From Megasphaera cerevisiae DSM 20462 (GTDB taxonomy: Bacteria > Bacillota > Negativicutes > Veillonellales > Megasphaeraceae), in NCBI RefSeq assembly GCF_001045675.1, contig NZ_LEKT01000014.1, forward strand, positions 1 through 59,826: DNA of 59,826 nt, written 5' to 3'. Each line of letters begins with the position of its first letter. Position 1 is the first letter of the stretch. The position numbers and the translations under genes are program-made. Under the pieces are notes generated by a model. The model was not told the origin of the DNA. It made no database searches and saw nothing but the letters and a program-made list of their open reading frames with translations. Positions 18,358-26,216 of this stretch are shown in pieces.

Positions 18358-18759
18358 TTATTCAGTCTTTTTATCCTCCCGGATACATCGAAAGTATCCT
18401 GCCTTTTGAAGATTTTTCAACTCTTCTGACGAAATATTGCGGGCCGCCTGCTTTTCCAGTTCTTCAACAGGCTTAATGTCCATGATATGAATTTTATCAA
18501 TGACCGCATCATATACTGCCGCCGGCTTGTTTTCGCGAATCCATTCCAACATATGATTAAGCCATTTGCGGCATGACCATGCACCATCTCCATGATTATG
18601 GCCCCGTAATATTTTCACCTGCTCCTGTTCCGGTATTTTTGCAAGAAACCAATTCCACTTTTCCCGGGCAATTAGATACCTGTACAAGGCATCTACATCT
18701 CGAATATGCTGTTCCTGCAATTCCAATGTATATCGTGACCAAAATAAACTGAGTGTCAT
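18358..18759 (-). CDS. Conserved hypothetical cytoplasmic protein
   Basis: 133 residues, ATG at 18759 behind GGAGG. It is rich in Trp, Glu, Lys and Ile, has no signal peptide or membrane helix, and looks all-helical (WSRYTLELQEQHIRDVDALY; VEELEKQAARNISSEEL). It lies 24 bases upstream of the nfeD start, so it is the first gene of the nfeD-floA operon. No family recognised. Confidence 0.6.
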   Translation of the reverse strand: MTLSLFWSRYTLELQEQHIRDVDALYRYLIAREKWNWFLAKIPEQEQVKILRGHNHGDGAWSCRKWLNHMLEWIRENKPAAVYDAVIDKIHIMDIKPVEELEKQAARNISSEELKNLQKAGYFRCIREDKKTE

Positions 18760-19030
18760 AGGACTACCTCCATCTTAAAATCCTTGGTACTGATGTTGCT
18801 TGGTATCATTATACCATAATATCATGCCATTCCACAGTATCCTATGAATCATTCCACAACCGCCTACGAAATCCCTCTTTTTTCATACAAAAAAAAAACG
18901 ATTTTCTTTATCCATATGACTTGGCATAAGCAAACTATACATACAGATTGCAATCAAAAGCAACCGCAGCAGACATGTAAAACAAAACAGAGACCTGTCA
19001 GGCTGTGCATATTCCCTTATTTTAAGAGGC

Positions 19031-19066
19031 AAAAAAAGGAAAGCCCTGTCATCAGAGCCTTCCTTT
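19031..19066 (-). terminator. Terminator behind the autotransporter remnant
   Basis: AAAGGAAGGCTCTG pairs with CAGGGCTTTCCTTT (wobbles allowed) around a 4-base loop, followed on the minus strand by seven T. It lies 18 bases past the remnant's stop. Confidence 0.9.
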
Positions 19067-19083
19067 ACCTGCCACCAGTGTCT

Positions 19084-19383
19084 CTAAAATATCCAGCGCA
19101 CACCAGCATTCCACTGCCAATGCTGACCAAATTCCCCGCCGCCGGTGCCTTCAGCTATATCAAAATACACACAGCGGCCGTCACTAAAGCGAATATCAGT
19201 GCTGATACCATATTCAATCCATGTATCTCCATAATTCTGATCCAAAGAAACCATATCCCTTTGGTTATTGGCCATCTGTATTCCTGCAGCGCCTCCAAAT
19301 TCATACAACAGATTCAGCTTAGCATATATATTTATATGCATATTGACATCTCGCCCAACGTTAAATTTGTATATGATATTCAT
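19084..19383 (-). pseudogene. C-terminal remnant of an autotransporter beta-barrel
   Basis: 99 residues alternating in beta-strand fashion and ending in WQWNAGVRWIF: the last strand of an autotransporter barrel with the terminal Phe recognised by the BAM complex. Strands such as YGDTWIEYGISTDIRF and CVYFDIAEGTG fit the same domain. There is no signal peptide and no passenger, and an in-frame TAA lies nine codons before the ATG, so only about a third of the barrel survives. The native terminator is still in place. It is evidence that the host makes an outer membrane. Confidence 0.75.
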
Positions 19384-19431
19384 TCTCTTTGTTTGTATTA
19401 AATTATTTTATTTCCACCAAGTTGTCTAAAA

Positions 19432-22074
19432 TTACGGTTCCAGCACTCTTTGAGACACCTGTATATAATCAGACGATTCCGCGATATTGTGATCTGCGGC
19501 ATATTTTAAATAGGCATCAATCATTCGCGTCAGATCTTCTTTACGGATTTCCAAATCAGCAAGCCGCATATCCAAATGCAGTTTTTTCACTATTATCATC
19601 ACACGGACGGCGCAGTCTTCTGCAGTAAATCCTCCCAGTGCCCGTGACAGCCTGCCATAGGTAAATATATCTGATTGATACACCGTTTCAAGAACAATCG
19701 GGTAAATCGCGGGAAGAACTGTCATATAGTCCATGTGAATAAAGGCTGCCGCCCTCTTCATCCCTTCAGCCAATACATTTCCAGTACTATAACCGGTCAT
19801 ACTGCCAATCATACTTCCCAGCACGACCTCTTCCCAAGCACTTCGCGTCGCTGTCCCTTCATATACTGCCGGAAGATTATCTGCCAGCAAGGACATGCCA
19901 TATAGCGCCATTGCTCCGACCAGAGGCTGATTGGGCTGTGATGCAAAGGCATCCATGTTTTTGCACAGCGCAGCAAATCCAACCGTGGCAATTTCTTTTT
20001 TAGTCATCCGCTTCATGCAATCCGGATCAACGATGACTGTCCCGGCAAGAAGACTTTGACTTTTAAATTCTTTAATATTTCCTTCACTGTCTGACGCAGC
20101 AAAAACCATACTGCACCCTTCATCAATATCATAGGATGTAGGGATAAAGGCCAGCGGCAAAGCCTCCTTTTGTCTGCCTATTGACCTATCAGGCCAGCTG
20201 GTACCATTGGAAACAGCGTACGCAATGCTTTTGGCGCACGCCATGACTTCACTGCCACCAACGGCTACTACAAAATCACAGCTTTCCTGTTTTGCTTTTT
20301 CCGCGCCTGCGGCAGTCATAACATTCGTTATATTGCCACCGGCATGAGCAAATACTGAATAGGATAATCCCACAGCTATAAAGCTATCCGTAATGCCGTC
20401 CAAAAACGTGCCGATACTCCGCGTACCCGTATCGGTGACAACAAGAGCCTTCTTACCGCAAGATTTCAAAAGAGAACCGGCTTTCCGGCTTTTACCGGAA
20501 CCAAAAACCATATTGACAGGCATACAGAAAGAAAAATTAATGGGTCGTACGGCATATGTGACCGGCCCATCGGACTGTACGTCCTGAAGTGCCGCTGCCA
20601 TTGCCTGCCCAAAAACGAAATCTCGTTCTTCGTCTGCCGCACTGTCAAGTGCCACATCAATATGCGTTGCAAAATTAACCCCGTATTGGGCCTTGCAAAA
20701 TCCTCCAAACATGACGCCAAGAATTGACCAGCCCAATACCATAGCCCATTCTTGTGGAACAAGTGCTGCCCCGGAGCCGGGAATCATATACATCGCCACC
20801 ATAAAGCCGGACATAATAACGGCACAGATACCAACAATCTTATAATGACGCACCTTGTACGGTCTTGCCATATCTGGTTCCTTGGTTCGCAAGATAATAA
20901 AAGAAACAGACACCAGGCAGTATGCCAGGCAGCAGCCGAAGTTTCCTGCATCTACGACCCATACCAACATCTTTCTGCCAAAAAACGGAGCGATAACAGA
21001 CAACAAACCGATAAGAAGAAGCGCATTGATCGGTGTTTTGTATTTTTCATGCAGCTTAGCAAAGATACGGGGAATCATATAGGATTCCGCCATAGAATAC
21101 ATTGCCCGACTGCCGCCAATAAGGAATGAATTCCAGCTTGTAATAATACCGCAGAGCCCTCCGATAATCAGCACTTTGGCCATCATTGAGCTGCCGAAAG
21201 CCACAGCCATAGCATCTGCCGTAACAAGACCACCGGCACTTTTCATGGAAAGAGCAATGGCAGAATTGTTCATGACATATCCTACACCGCCAATAATCAG
21301 TGCATAGAATAATACAGCCAATACAATAGATAAGATCAATATCCGGCCGATCTTTTTCAGCGAAACCGTGATTTCTTCCGCTGCCTGCGGAATAACGTCA
21401 AATCCGATAAAGTAAAAGGGTGTCATAACGGCGACTGCCAGGGTACTCTTTAGCATATCTCCGGTGGATGCTCCCATAAAGATCTGATTATCCAGGTTTG
21501 CCGAATTTCCGGTCAACGCAGCTGATGCGATAAGAAGTATGCCGACTCCGCCGATAACCACCGTCAAAACGGTCTGTAAAATAGCGGCTGTCTTTGCCCC
21601 GATAATATTGATATATGTAATAAGCACTGAAACAATAATGGCTACAGCCAACCATGAAGCATAAATATCAAATCCCGCAACAGAATATAAATAGCCTTGC
21701 AAAAAGTCAGGATATAAATAGGTAATAATCGTCGGCAACGCACAGGCTTCAAAGCATACGACGCTGACATAGCCCAATACGATGGCCCAGGTGCAAATGA
21801 AAGAGCCTATAGGTCCCATGGCCTTAAAGCTAAAAACATGTTCGCCGCCGCACTGCGGCATTGCCGATGTCAGTTCTGCATATGTAAGACCCACAAAAAA
21901 CACCATAATGCCGCCAATGACAAACCCCAGCATGGCCCCGGCCACCCCGCCCTTCTGAATCCAATCACCCGTGGAGACGACCCATCCCCAGCCGATCATG
22001 GCACCAAAAGCAATGACCAGAATATCCCAAGCACTCAGCACTTTATCAAATTCCGATTTTTTTGTTGCTTCCAT
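19432..22074 (-). CDS. APC amino-acid permease fused to a degenerate iron-alcohol-dehydrogenase domain
   Basis: 880 residues in one frame. Residues 1 to about 470 form an APC-superfamily permease with about 12 helices (GAMIGWGWVVSTGDWI in TM1, AEEITVSLKKIGR after TM6). From about 509 to 880 the sequence follows an iron-containing alcohol dehydrogenase (FCMPVNMVFGSGKS start; AVGGSEVMACAK at the NAD site; TVIVDPD). The metal ligands are gone: the DALxH-type segment reads GFAALCKNMDAFA, and the usual LAHPLG and PHG histidine positions read LAEGMK and HMD. So the C-terminal part is probably a non-catalytic regulatory or sensing domain. GGGGGG-like ribosome site before the ATG; it follows a cytidylate-kinase-like gene by 17 bases. 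Confidence 0.85.
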   Translation of the reverse strand: MEATKKSEFDKVLSAWDILVIAFGAMIGWGWVVSTGDWIQKGGVAGAMLGFVIGGIMVFFVGLTYAELTSAMPQCGGEHVFSFKAMGPIGSFICTWAIVLGYVSVVCFEACALPTIITYLYPDFLQGYLYSVAGFDIYASWLAVAIIVSVLITYINIIGAKTAAILQTVLTVVIGGVGILLIASAALTGNSANLDNQIFMGASTGDMLKSTLAVAVMTPFYFIGFDVIPQAAEEITVSLKKIGRILILSIVLAVLFYALIIGGVGYVMNNSAIALSMKSAGGLVTADAMAVAFGSSMMAKVLIIGGLCGIITSWNSFLIGGSRAMYSMAESYMIPRIFAKLHEKYKTPINALLLIGLLSVIAPFFGRKMLVWVVDAGNFGCCLAYCLVSVSFIILRTKEPDMARPYKVRHYKIVGICAVIMSGFMVAMYMIPGSGAALVPQEWAMVLGWSILGVMFGGFCKAQYGVNFATHIDVALDSAADEERDFVFGQAMAAALQDVQSDGPVTYAVRPINFSFCMPVNMVFGSGKSRKAGSLLKSCGKKALVVTDTGTRSIGTFLDGITDSFIAVGLSYSVFAHAGGNITNVMTAAGAEKAKQESCDFVVAVGGSEVMACAKSIAYAVSNGTSWPDRSIGRQKEALPLAFIPTSYDIDEGCSMVFAASDSEGNIKEFKSQSLLAGTVIVDPDCMKRMTKKEIATVGFAALCKNMDAFASQPNQPLVGAMALYGMSLLADNLPAVYEGTATRSAWEEVVLGSMIGSMTGYSTGNVLAEGMKRAAAFIHMDYMTVLPAIYPIVLETVYQSDIFTYGRLSRALGGFTAEDCAVRVMIIVKKLHLDMRLADLEIRKEDLTRMIDAYLKYAADHNIAESSDYIQVSQRVLEP

Positions 22075-22091
22075 ACCCTATCCCCCCTATA

Positions 22092-22682
22092 TTACTCTTC
22101 AAATCTCATTTCAACGAACGCCTGAATGAATTTTGCTGTCCGTTCCCATCCCAGAACGCTGCTGTCTACCAACAAATGCCGATTATGGCGATCTCCCCGA
22201 TAGGTACCAGTAATATATTTATAGCGACGGTGAAGCATGTTGTCATAGTCACGGATGAGCTCGGCAGCATGCCGTCTGGACAGCTTCATTTCATCCATTA
22301 CCGTCTGAATACGCGTATCTGAGGGCGCATATACAAATATATTCAGTACATCGTCTTCTTCCTTGAGAATATAGTCACTGCACCGGCCAATAATGACACA
22401 AGAGTGCTTAGCCATCTTGTGAATGACTTCAAATTGCGTATAAATAACTTTATTGGACAAGTTAGCATATCGCGTTCCCAACGTCGTATTAATGCCGAAG
22501 GGAACAAAATTTTTATTATCCGCCTGTTCTACCAGCTGTTTATCAATGCCGATCTTTTCAACAACCTTATCTACCAAATCGCGGTCATAATATTCAATAC
22601 CTAATGATTTTGCCAGCATTTTGCCGATTTCCGGACCGCCGCTGCCAAATTCACAGCCTATAGTAACTACAAAATGTCTCAT
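22092..22682 (-). CDS. Cytidylate-kinase-like family protein
   Basis: 196 residues, ATG behind GGGGGAA. P-loop near the N-terminus (GCEFGSGGPEIGKMLAKSLG, about 9-28), then YYDRDLVDKV, GRCSDYIL and VYAPSDTRIQTVM, the pattern of the CMK-like family (PF13189 type). Members are small kinases of unclear substrate and are often found next to transport genes. Here it sits between the aminotransferase and the permease fusion (66- and 17-base gaps), so it probably belongs to the same amino-acid pathway or regulates it. Confidence 0.8.
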   Translation of the reverse strand: MRHFVVTIGCEFGSGGPEIGKMLAKSLGIEYYDRDLVDKVVEKIGIDKQLVEQADNKNFVPFGINTTLGTRYANLSNKVIYTQFEVIHKMAKHSCVIIGRCSDYILKEEDDVLNIFVYAPSDTRIQTVMDEMKLSRRHAAELIRDYDNMLHRRYKYITGTYRGDRHNRHLLVDSSVLGWERTAKFIQAFVEMRFEE

Positions 22683-22748
22683 TTATTATTCCCCCTAACA
22701 CCGGTGCCTGCCGTCCCCCAACAGCAGGCTTCTTTTCAAGATGCAAGA

Positions 22749-23966
22749 TCAGGATATTTCTTCTACAGCTTCTTTAATAATCCCGATTGCCATATCCACA
22801 TGTTCCTTACCTAAAATCAACGGCGGCACGAGACGCAAAATGGATGTACCAATAGCCGTAGTCAGCAGCTTCTTGTCAAAGCATTTATGTTTTATATCCA
22901 CACTGCTGATGCCATCTTCAAATTCAAGCCCCAACAGCAACCCTTGTCCGCGAGCTTCCTTTAATTTAGGAATATGCAAACGAGCCTGCTCCAGAAAATA
23001 CGTTCCCATTTCTTTCGCATTGCCAGCCAGATTTCGATCCAATAATTCTGTAACTTCAGCCAGGGCAGCTGCGCAGCAAACACAATGTCCGCCAAAGGTA
23101 CTGCCATGAGAACCTGCCGTAAAAGCTTGTGCCACCGTATCCGTCGCGCAAATAGCTGCAATCGGCATACCGCCGCCCATGGCCTTGGCCATGGAAACAA
23201 TATCCGGCTTAATGCCGTAATTCATATACGACATAACCGCACCAGTACGGCACCAACCGGTCTGCACTTCATCCAACAGAAGCAGCATGTTTTTTTCATC
23301 ACACAGTTTACGCAAACCCGTAAGGAATTCTGGCGTTGCCGGATGAACGCCTCCTTCTCCCTGGACCGGTTCGACCATAATAGCAATCGTATTTTCCGTT
23401 ACAGCCGCTTTAAACGCATCAAGATCATTAAAATCCGCATAGGTAAAGCCCGGCGTCATGTCGCCAAAATCAATTTGGCAGGCATTATCCGGCTGCCCTG
23501 TCGCGCTCATGGCGCCAAAGGTGCGTCCATGGAAAGAATTCTTGGCTGTAACAATATCAAATTTATGCGGTCCAAAGGCCTCCACACCATATTTGCGAGC
23601 CATTTTAATCATAGCTTCATTGGCTTCTGTCCCGGAATTCTGATAAAATATTTTGTCCATACCAATGGCTGTGCATATTTTTTCAGCAAGCAACGCTTGT
23701 GGCACCGTATATGGGTAATTAAAAGTCTGCATAATATCCATAACCTGATCAACAACTGCCAACACAACTTTGTCGTTGCAGCTGCCAGAGCTGTTGACAG
23801 CAATACCCGCATAAAAATCAAGGTATGGCATCCCATTTTCATCGTAAACGTACATCCCCTTGGCCCGTTCGGCAATCATATCGAATCGTTCATATGTTTC
23901 GATCATGTACTTATTTACCTTCGCCTTAATGTCTTCCTTCGTCAAACCCGCATCACGCAATCTCAT
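22749..23966 (-). CDS. Class III PLP aminotransferase (acetylornithine/ornithine/GABA type)
   Basis: 405 residues. The PLP lysine lies in SMAKAMGGGMPI; NSGTEANEAMIKMAR, the EPVQGEGG motif and LLLDEVQTGWCRTG are the class III signatures. It transfers the distal or alpha amino group of an omega-amino acid to a keto acid; the exact substrate is not decidable from sequence. ATG at 23966 behind AAGGGGGAA. It is the first gene of the three-gene operon with the kinase-like protein and the permease fusion, and its leader carries a terminator hairpin downstream of a good promoter. Confidence 0.88.
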   Translation of the reverse strand: MRLRDAGLTKEDIKAKVNKYMIETYERFDMIAERAKGMYVYDENGMPYLDFYAGIAVNSSGSCNDKVVLAVVDQVMDIMQTFNYPYTVPQALLAEKICTAIGMDKIFYQNSGTEANEAMIKMARKYGVEAFGPHKFDIVTAKNSFHGRTFGAMSATGQPDNACQIDFGDMTPGFTYADFNDLDAFKAAVTENTIAIMVEPVQGEGGVHPATPEFLTGLRKLCDEKNMLLLLDEVQTGWCRTGAVMSYMNYGIKPDIVSMAKAMGGGMPIAAICATDTVAQAFTAGSHGSTFGGHCVCCAAALAEVTELLDRNLAGNAKEMGTYFLEQARLHIPKLKEARGQGLLLGLEFEDGISSVDIKHKCFDKKLLTTAIGTSILRLVPPLILGKEHVDMAIGIIKEAVEEIS

Positions 23967-24014
23967 GAAAAAATTCCCCCTTAAACATATTGCAAACTAC
24001 ATTTCCGATAAAAC

Positions 24015-24072
24015 AAAAAAGACAGAGGCAAGGAAACCAGCGAATCGCCGGGGCTTCTTTGCCTCTGTCTTT
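24015..24072 (-). terminator. Terminator, possibly an attenuator in the aminotransferase leader
   Basis: AAAGACAGAGGCAA pairs with TTGCCTCTGTCTTT over 14 bases, with an inner small hairpin (GCGATTCGC region), followed on the minus strand by TTTTTTGTTTT. It ends the trpS-yfbR transcript, but it also lies downstream of the promoter at 24091-24119 and upstream of the aminotransferase start. Confidence 0.85.
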
Positions 24073-24090
24073 GTGAACTTATCTGTTAAC

Positions 24091-24119
24091 AGAGTACTAC
24101 GTTGTTCATTTATTGTCAA
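24091..24119 (-). promoter_or_regulatory. Promoter for the aminotransferase-permease operon
   Basis: TTGACA (24114-24119) and TACTCT (24091-24096) with a 17-base spacer on the minus strand. A 10-base palindrome CTGTTAACAG (24083-24092) overlaps the -10 edge and could be an operator. Only about 40 bases lie between the terminator hairpin and the gene, with no clear promoter there. Confidence 0.6.
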
Positions 24120-24161
24120 GCATGTTTACTTATTTTGTTTTTATTTATATAACACAAGTTG

Positions 24162-24740
24162 TTATGAATTAATATCGTCCAGCGACAGCCGAAAACTGGG
24201 TGCATATTCATTCATAAAAATATCCACTTCAGGCATATGCAGTTCCTTCAGCTTGGCCTCAATTGCATAATACGCTTCATTAAACTCTCTGTTGCCGGCC
24301 GTTATTTCCTGAAGACATTTTAAATACGCGCTCAACGTGTCTGCCGCTTTAACAAAAGGCCACACAGAATCTTCTTCCGCATCTCTGAGAAGCGGAAGGT
24401 AGGCACTCTGCAATTCTTTCGGCAGCGCAGCAATCAACCGCTCCTGCGCCAACTGTTCTACTTCTTTATACGTGCTTCGCATACGCGTATTAAAGTATTT
24501 AACCGGTGTGGGCATATCGCCCGTAAAAATTTCCGCCGCATCATGATACAGGGCAAGTACCGCCGCCTGACGCGGGTCTGTATGTCCGCCGAAATACGTA
24601 TTGCTGAGCACGCATAAATGATACGCGATCATGGCGGTCTGCAGAGTATGTTCTTGTATATTTTCGTCTTGTATATTGCGCATCAGCCCCCAGCGGCGGA
24701 TAAATTTCATTCGCGCTAGAAGAGCAAAGAAATGACTCAT
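24162..24740 (-). CDS. yfbR: 5'-deoxynucleotidase, HD superfamily
   Basis: 192 residues from the ATG at 24740 (GAGG 5 bases upstream). YfbR removes phosphate from deoxynucleoside 5'-monophosphates in dNTP pool control. The metal-binding HD signature is ALYHDAAEIFTGDMPTPVKYF, with an earlier His in NIQEHTLQTAMIAYHL and the later Asp in VKAADTLSAYLKCLQE. Length and motifs match the family. It lies directly behind trpS. Confidence 0.9.
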   Translation of the reverse strand: MSHFFALLARMKFIRRWGLMRNIQDENIQEHTLQTAMIAYHLCVLSNTYFGGHTDPRQAAVLALYHDAAEIFTGDMPTPVKYFNTRMRSTYKEVEQLAQERLIAALPKELQSAYLPLLRDAEEDSVWPFVKAADTLSAYLKCLQEITAGNREFNEAYYAIEAKLKELHMPEVDIFMNEYAPSFRLSLDDINS

Positions 24741-24748
24741 AGACACCT

Positions 24749-25735
24749 CTATTTCCGGTATAATCCCATAGCATGTACCGCTTTTTCATAAGTCGCATTT
24801 GCTTTGGCATGGGCTTTAGCCGCACCCTTTTCGAGAATATCATCTAATTCCGGAGCATTGACAAGTTGATTATACCGCTGTTGAATTGGTTCAAGGGCAG
24901 CAACAACCGCATCGGCAACATCCTTTTTAAAGACACCGTAGCCTTTGCCGGCATATTCTTCCGTCACCTGATCGTGTGTTTTGTCAGTTAGTGCCGATAA
25001 AATTTCGATTAGGTTGGATATTCCCGGCTTACCGATCACATCATAATGAACGGAATTTTCACTGTCCGTTTGCGCCCGTTTGATTTTCTTTTCAATGTCC
25101 TTGGGATTGTCAAGAAGATAAATTGTCGCTGTCGTATTATCATCTGACTTACTCATTTTTTTAGTCGGTTCCTGAAGACTCATGACACGGGTACCATCAT
25201 GTCCCAAAAGAATTTCCGGCAACGTGAACACATCACCGTAGAGGCGATTGAAGCGCTGCGCCAAATCACGGGTAATTTCCATATGCTGTTTCTGATCATC
25301 ACCGACGGGAACATAGTTGGTCTGATACAGAAGAATGTCAGCAGCCATAAGAGGCGGATACGTCAGCAATCCGGCTGGAATAGAATCTCCCCGTTTAGAA
25401 GCTTTATCCTTGTATTGTGTCATCCGTTCCAATTCACCTACATAAGCTAACGTCGTCATAATCCATCCAAGCTGCACGTGTTCCGGGACTTCAGATTGGA
25501 CAAATAAAATAGACTTTTCAGGGTCGAGACCCGATGCAATATAAATAGCCGCCAATGCCCGTGTCCGTTCGTGAAGCAGCTGGGGATCCTGCGGAACCGT
25601 GATAGCATGTTGGTTGACTACACAATAATAGCATTCATTGCCTTCTTGTACCTTAGAAAAATTGCGCAGGGCCCCTAAATAATTACCCAGAGTAAGATTT
25701 CCACTTGGTTGAATTCCCGAAAAAATAATTGACAT
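24749..25735 (-). CDS. trpS: Tryptophan--tRNA ligase
   Basis: 328 residues from the ATG at 25735, fixed by a perfect AAGGAGG 9 bases upstream; the frame extends six codons further without a site. It charges tRNA-Trp. Signatures: GIQPSGNLTLGNYLGALRNF (the HIGH region), DQKQHMEITRDLA and KKMSKSD (KMSKS). A T-box leader precedes it and yfbR follows in the same transcript. Confidence 0.97.
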   Translation of the reverse strand: MSIIFSGIQPSGNLTLGNYLGALRNFSKVQEGNECYYCVVNQHAITVPQDPQLLHERTRALAAIYIASGLDPEKSILFVQSEVPEHVQLGWIMTTLAYVGELERMTQYKDKASKRGDSIPAGLLTYPPLMAADILLYQTNYVPVGDDQKQHMEITRDLAQRFNRLYGDVFTLPEILLGHDGTRVMSLQEPTKKMSKSDDNTTATIYLLDNPKDIEKKIKRAQTDSENSVHYDVIGKPGISNLIEILSALTDKTHDQVTEEYAGKGYGVFKKDVADAVVAALEPIQQRYNQLVNAPELDDILEKGAAKAHAKANATYEKAVHAMGLYRK

Positions 25736-25774
25736 AATAATGTCCTCCTTCATGCTTACTATGCGTTAATACGC

Positions 25775-26040
25775 AAAAAACCTTCCATCCTTATGTAAAT
25801 AGGGACGAAAGGAAAGATATTTCCGCGGTACCACCCTGGTTGGCAAACAGCCCGGCTCTGGCATACACCAATACCTCAGTGCACGTCTCCCTGCTAACGG
25901 CGGAAGTTCCGGCGGCACCTACTGTGCATTCAGGCCGCATCTCCCGGGCCCATTCCCGTCACGGCCTCTTGCCGGACTCCCACTGCCTCCGGCTCGCTGA
26001 AAAGGGTGAAATGACAGTACTTGCTCCCGTTCATTGATTC
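25775..26040 (-). promoter_or_regulatory. T-box leader of trpS
   Basis: The T-box sequence AGGGTGGTACCGCG lies at 25824-25837. The likely specifier codon UGG (Trp) is at 25950-25952 in GGGAATGGGCCC. A terminator follows (25781-25790 with 25803-25812, then six T at 25775-25780). Uncharged tRNA-Trp would favour the antiterminator. Confidence 0.9.
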
Positions 26041-26060
26041 TATAATATATTATGTGACTT

Positions 26061-26089
26061 ATTTTATATCCTATACCGCTTCCTGTCAA
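26061..26089 (-). promoter_or_regulatory. Sigma-70 promoter of the trpS T-box transcript
   Basis: TTGACA (26084-26089), 17-base spacer, TAAAAT (26061-26066) on the minus strand, just upstream of the T-box stem I. The ileS leader has the same arrangement. Confidence 0.85.
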
Positions 26090-26157
26090 GAAATCTATGC
26101 GTCTGAATACATTTCTGACTTCCTGCGGCAGACACTGTCTTAACCGGCTCGTCTGCC

Positions 26158-26198
26158 GGAAAACACAGGGTTCCTTTCTTTAACTGCCTGTGTTTTCC
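26158..26198 (-). terminator. Hairpin after the antiporter gene
   Basis: GGAAAACACAGG pairs perfectly with CCTGTGTTTTCC (12 base pairs, 18-base loop), 19 bases past the antiporter stop. No strong T-run follows, so termination is likely but not certain. Confidence 0.55.
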
Positions 26199-26216
26199 AC
26201 TACGATATATTTTGCT

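Noticed and set aside
18844-19401. 185-codon plus-strand frame
   Set aside because: It runs antisense through the autotransporter remnant and its terminator, has no ribosome site and no recognisable domain.
23085-23984. 299-codon plus-strand frame
   Set aside because: Antisense of the class III aminotransferase, whose motifs are all on the minus strand.
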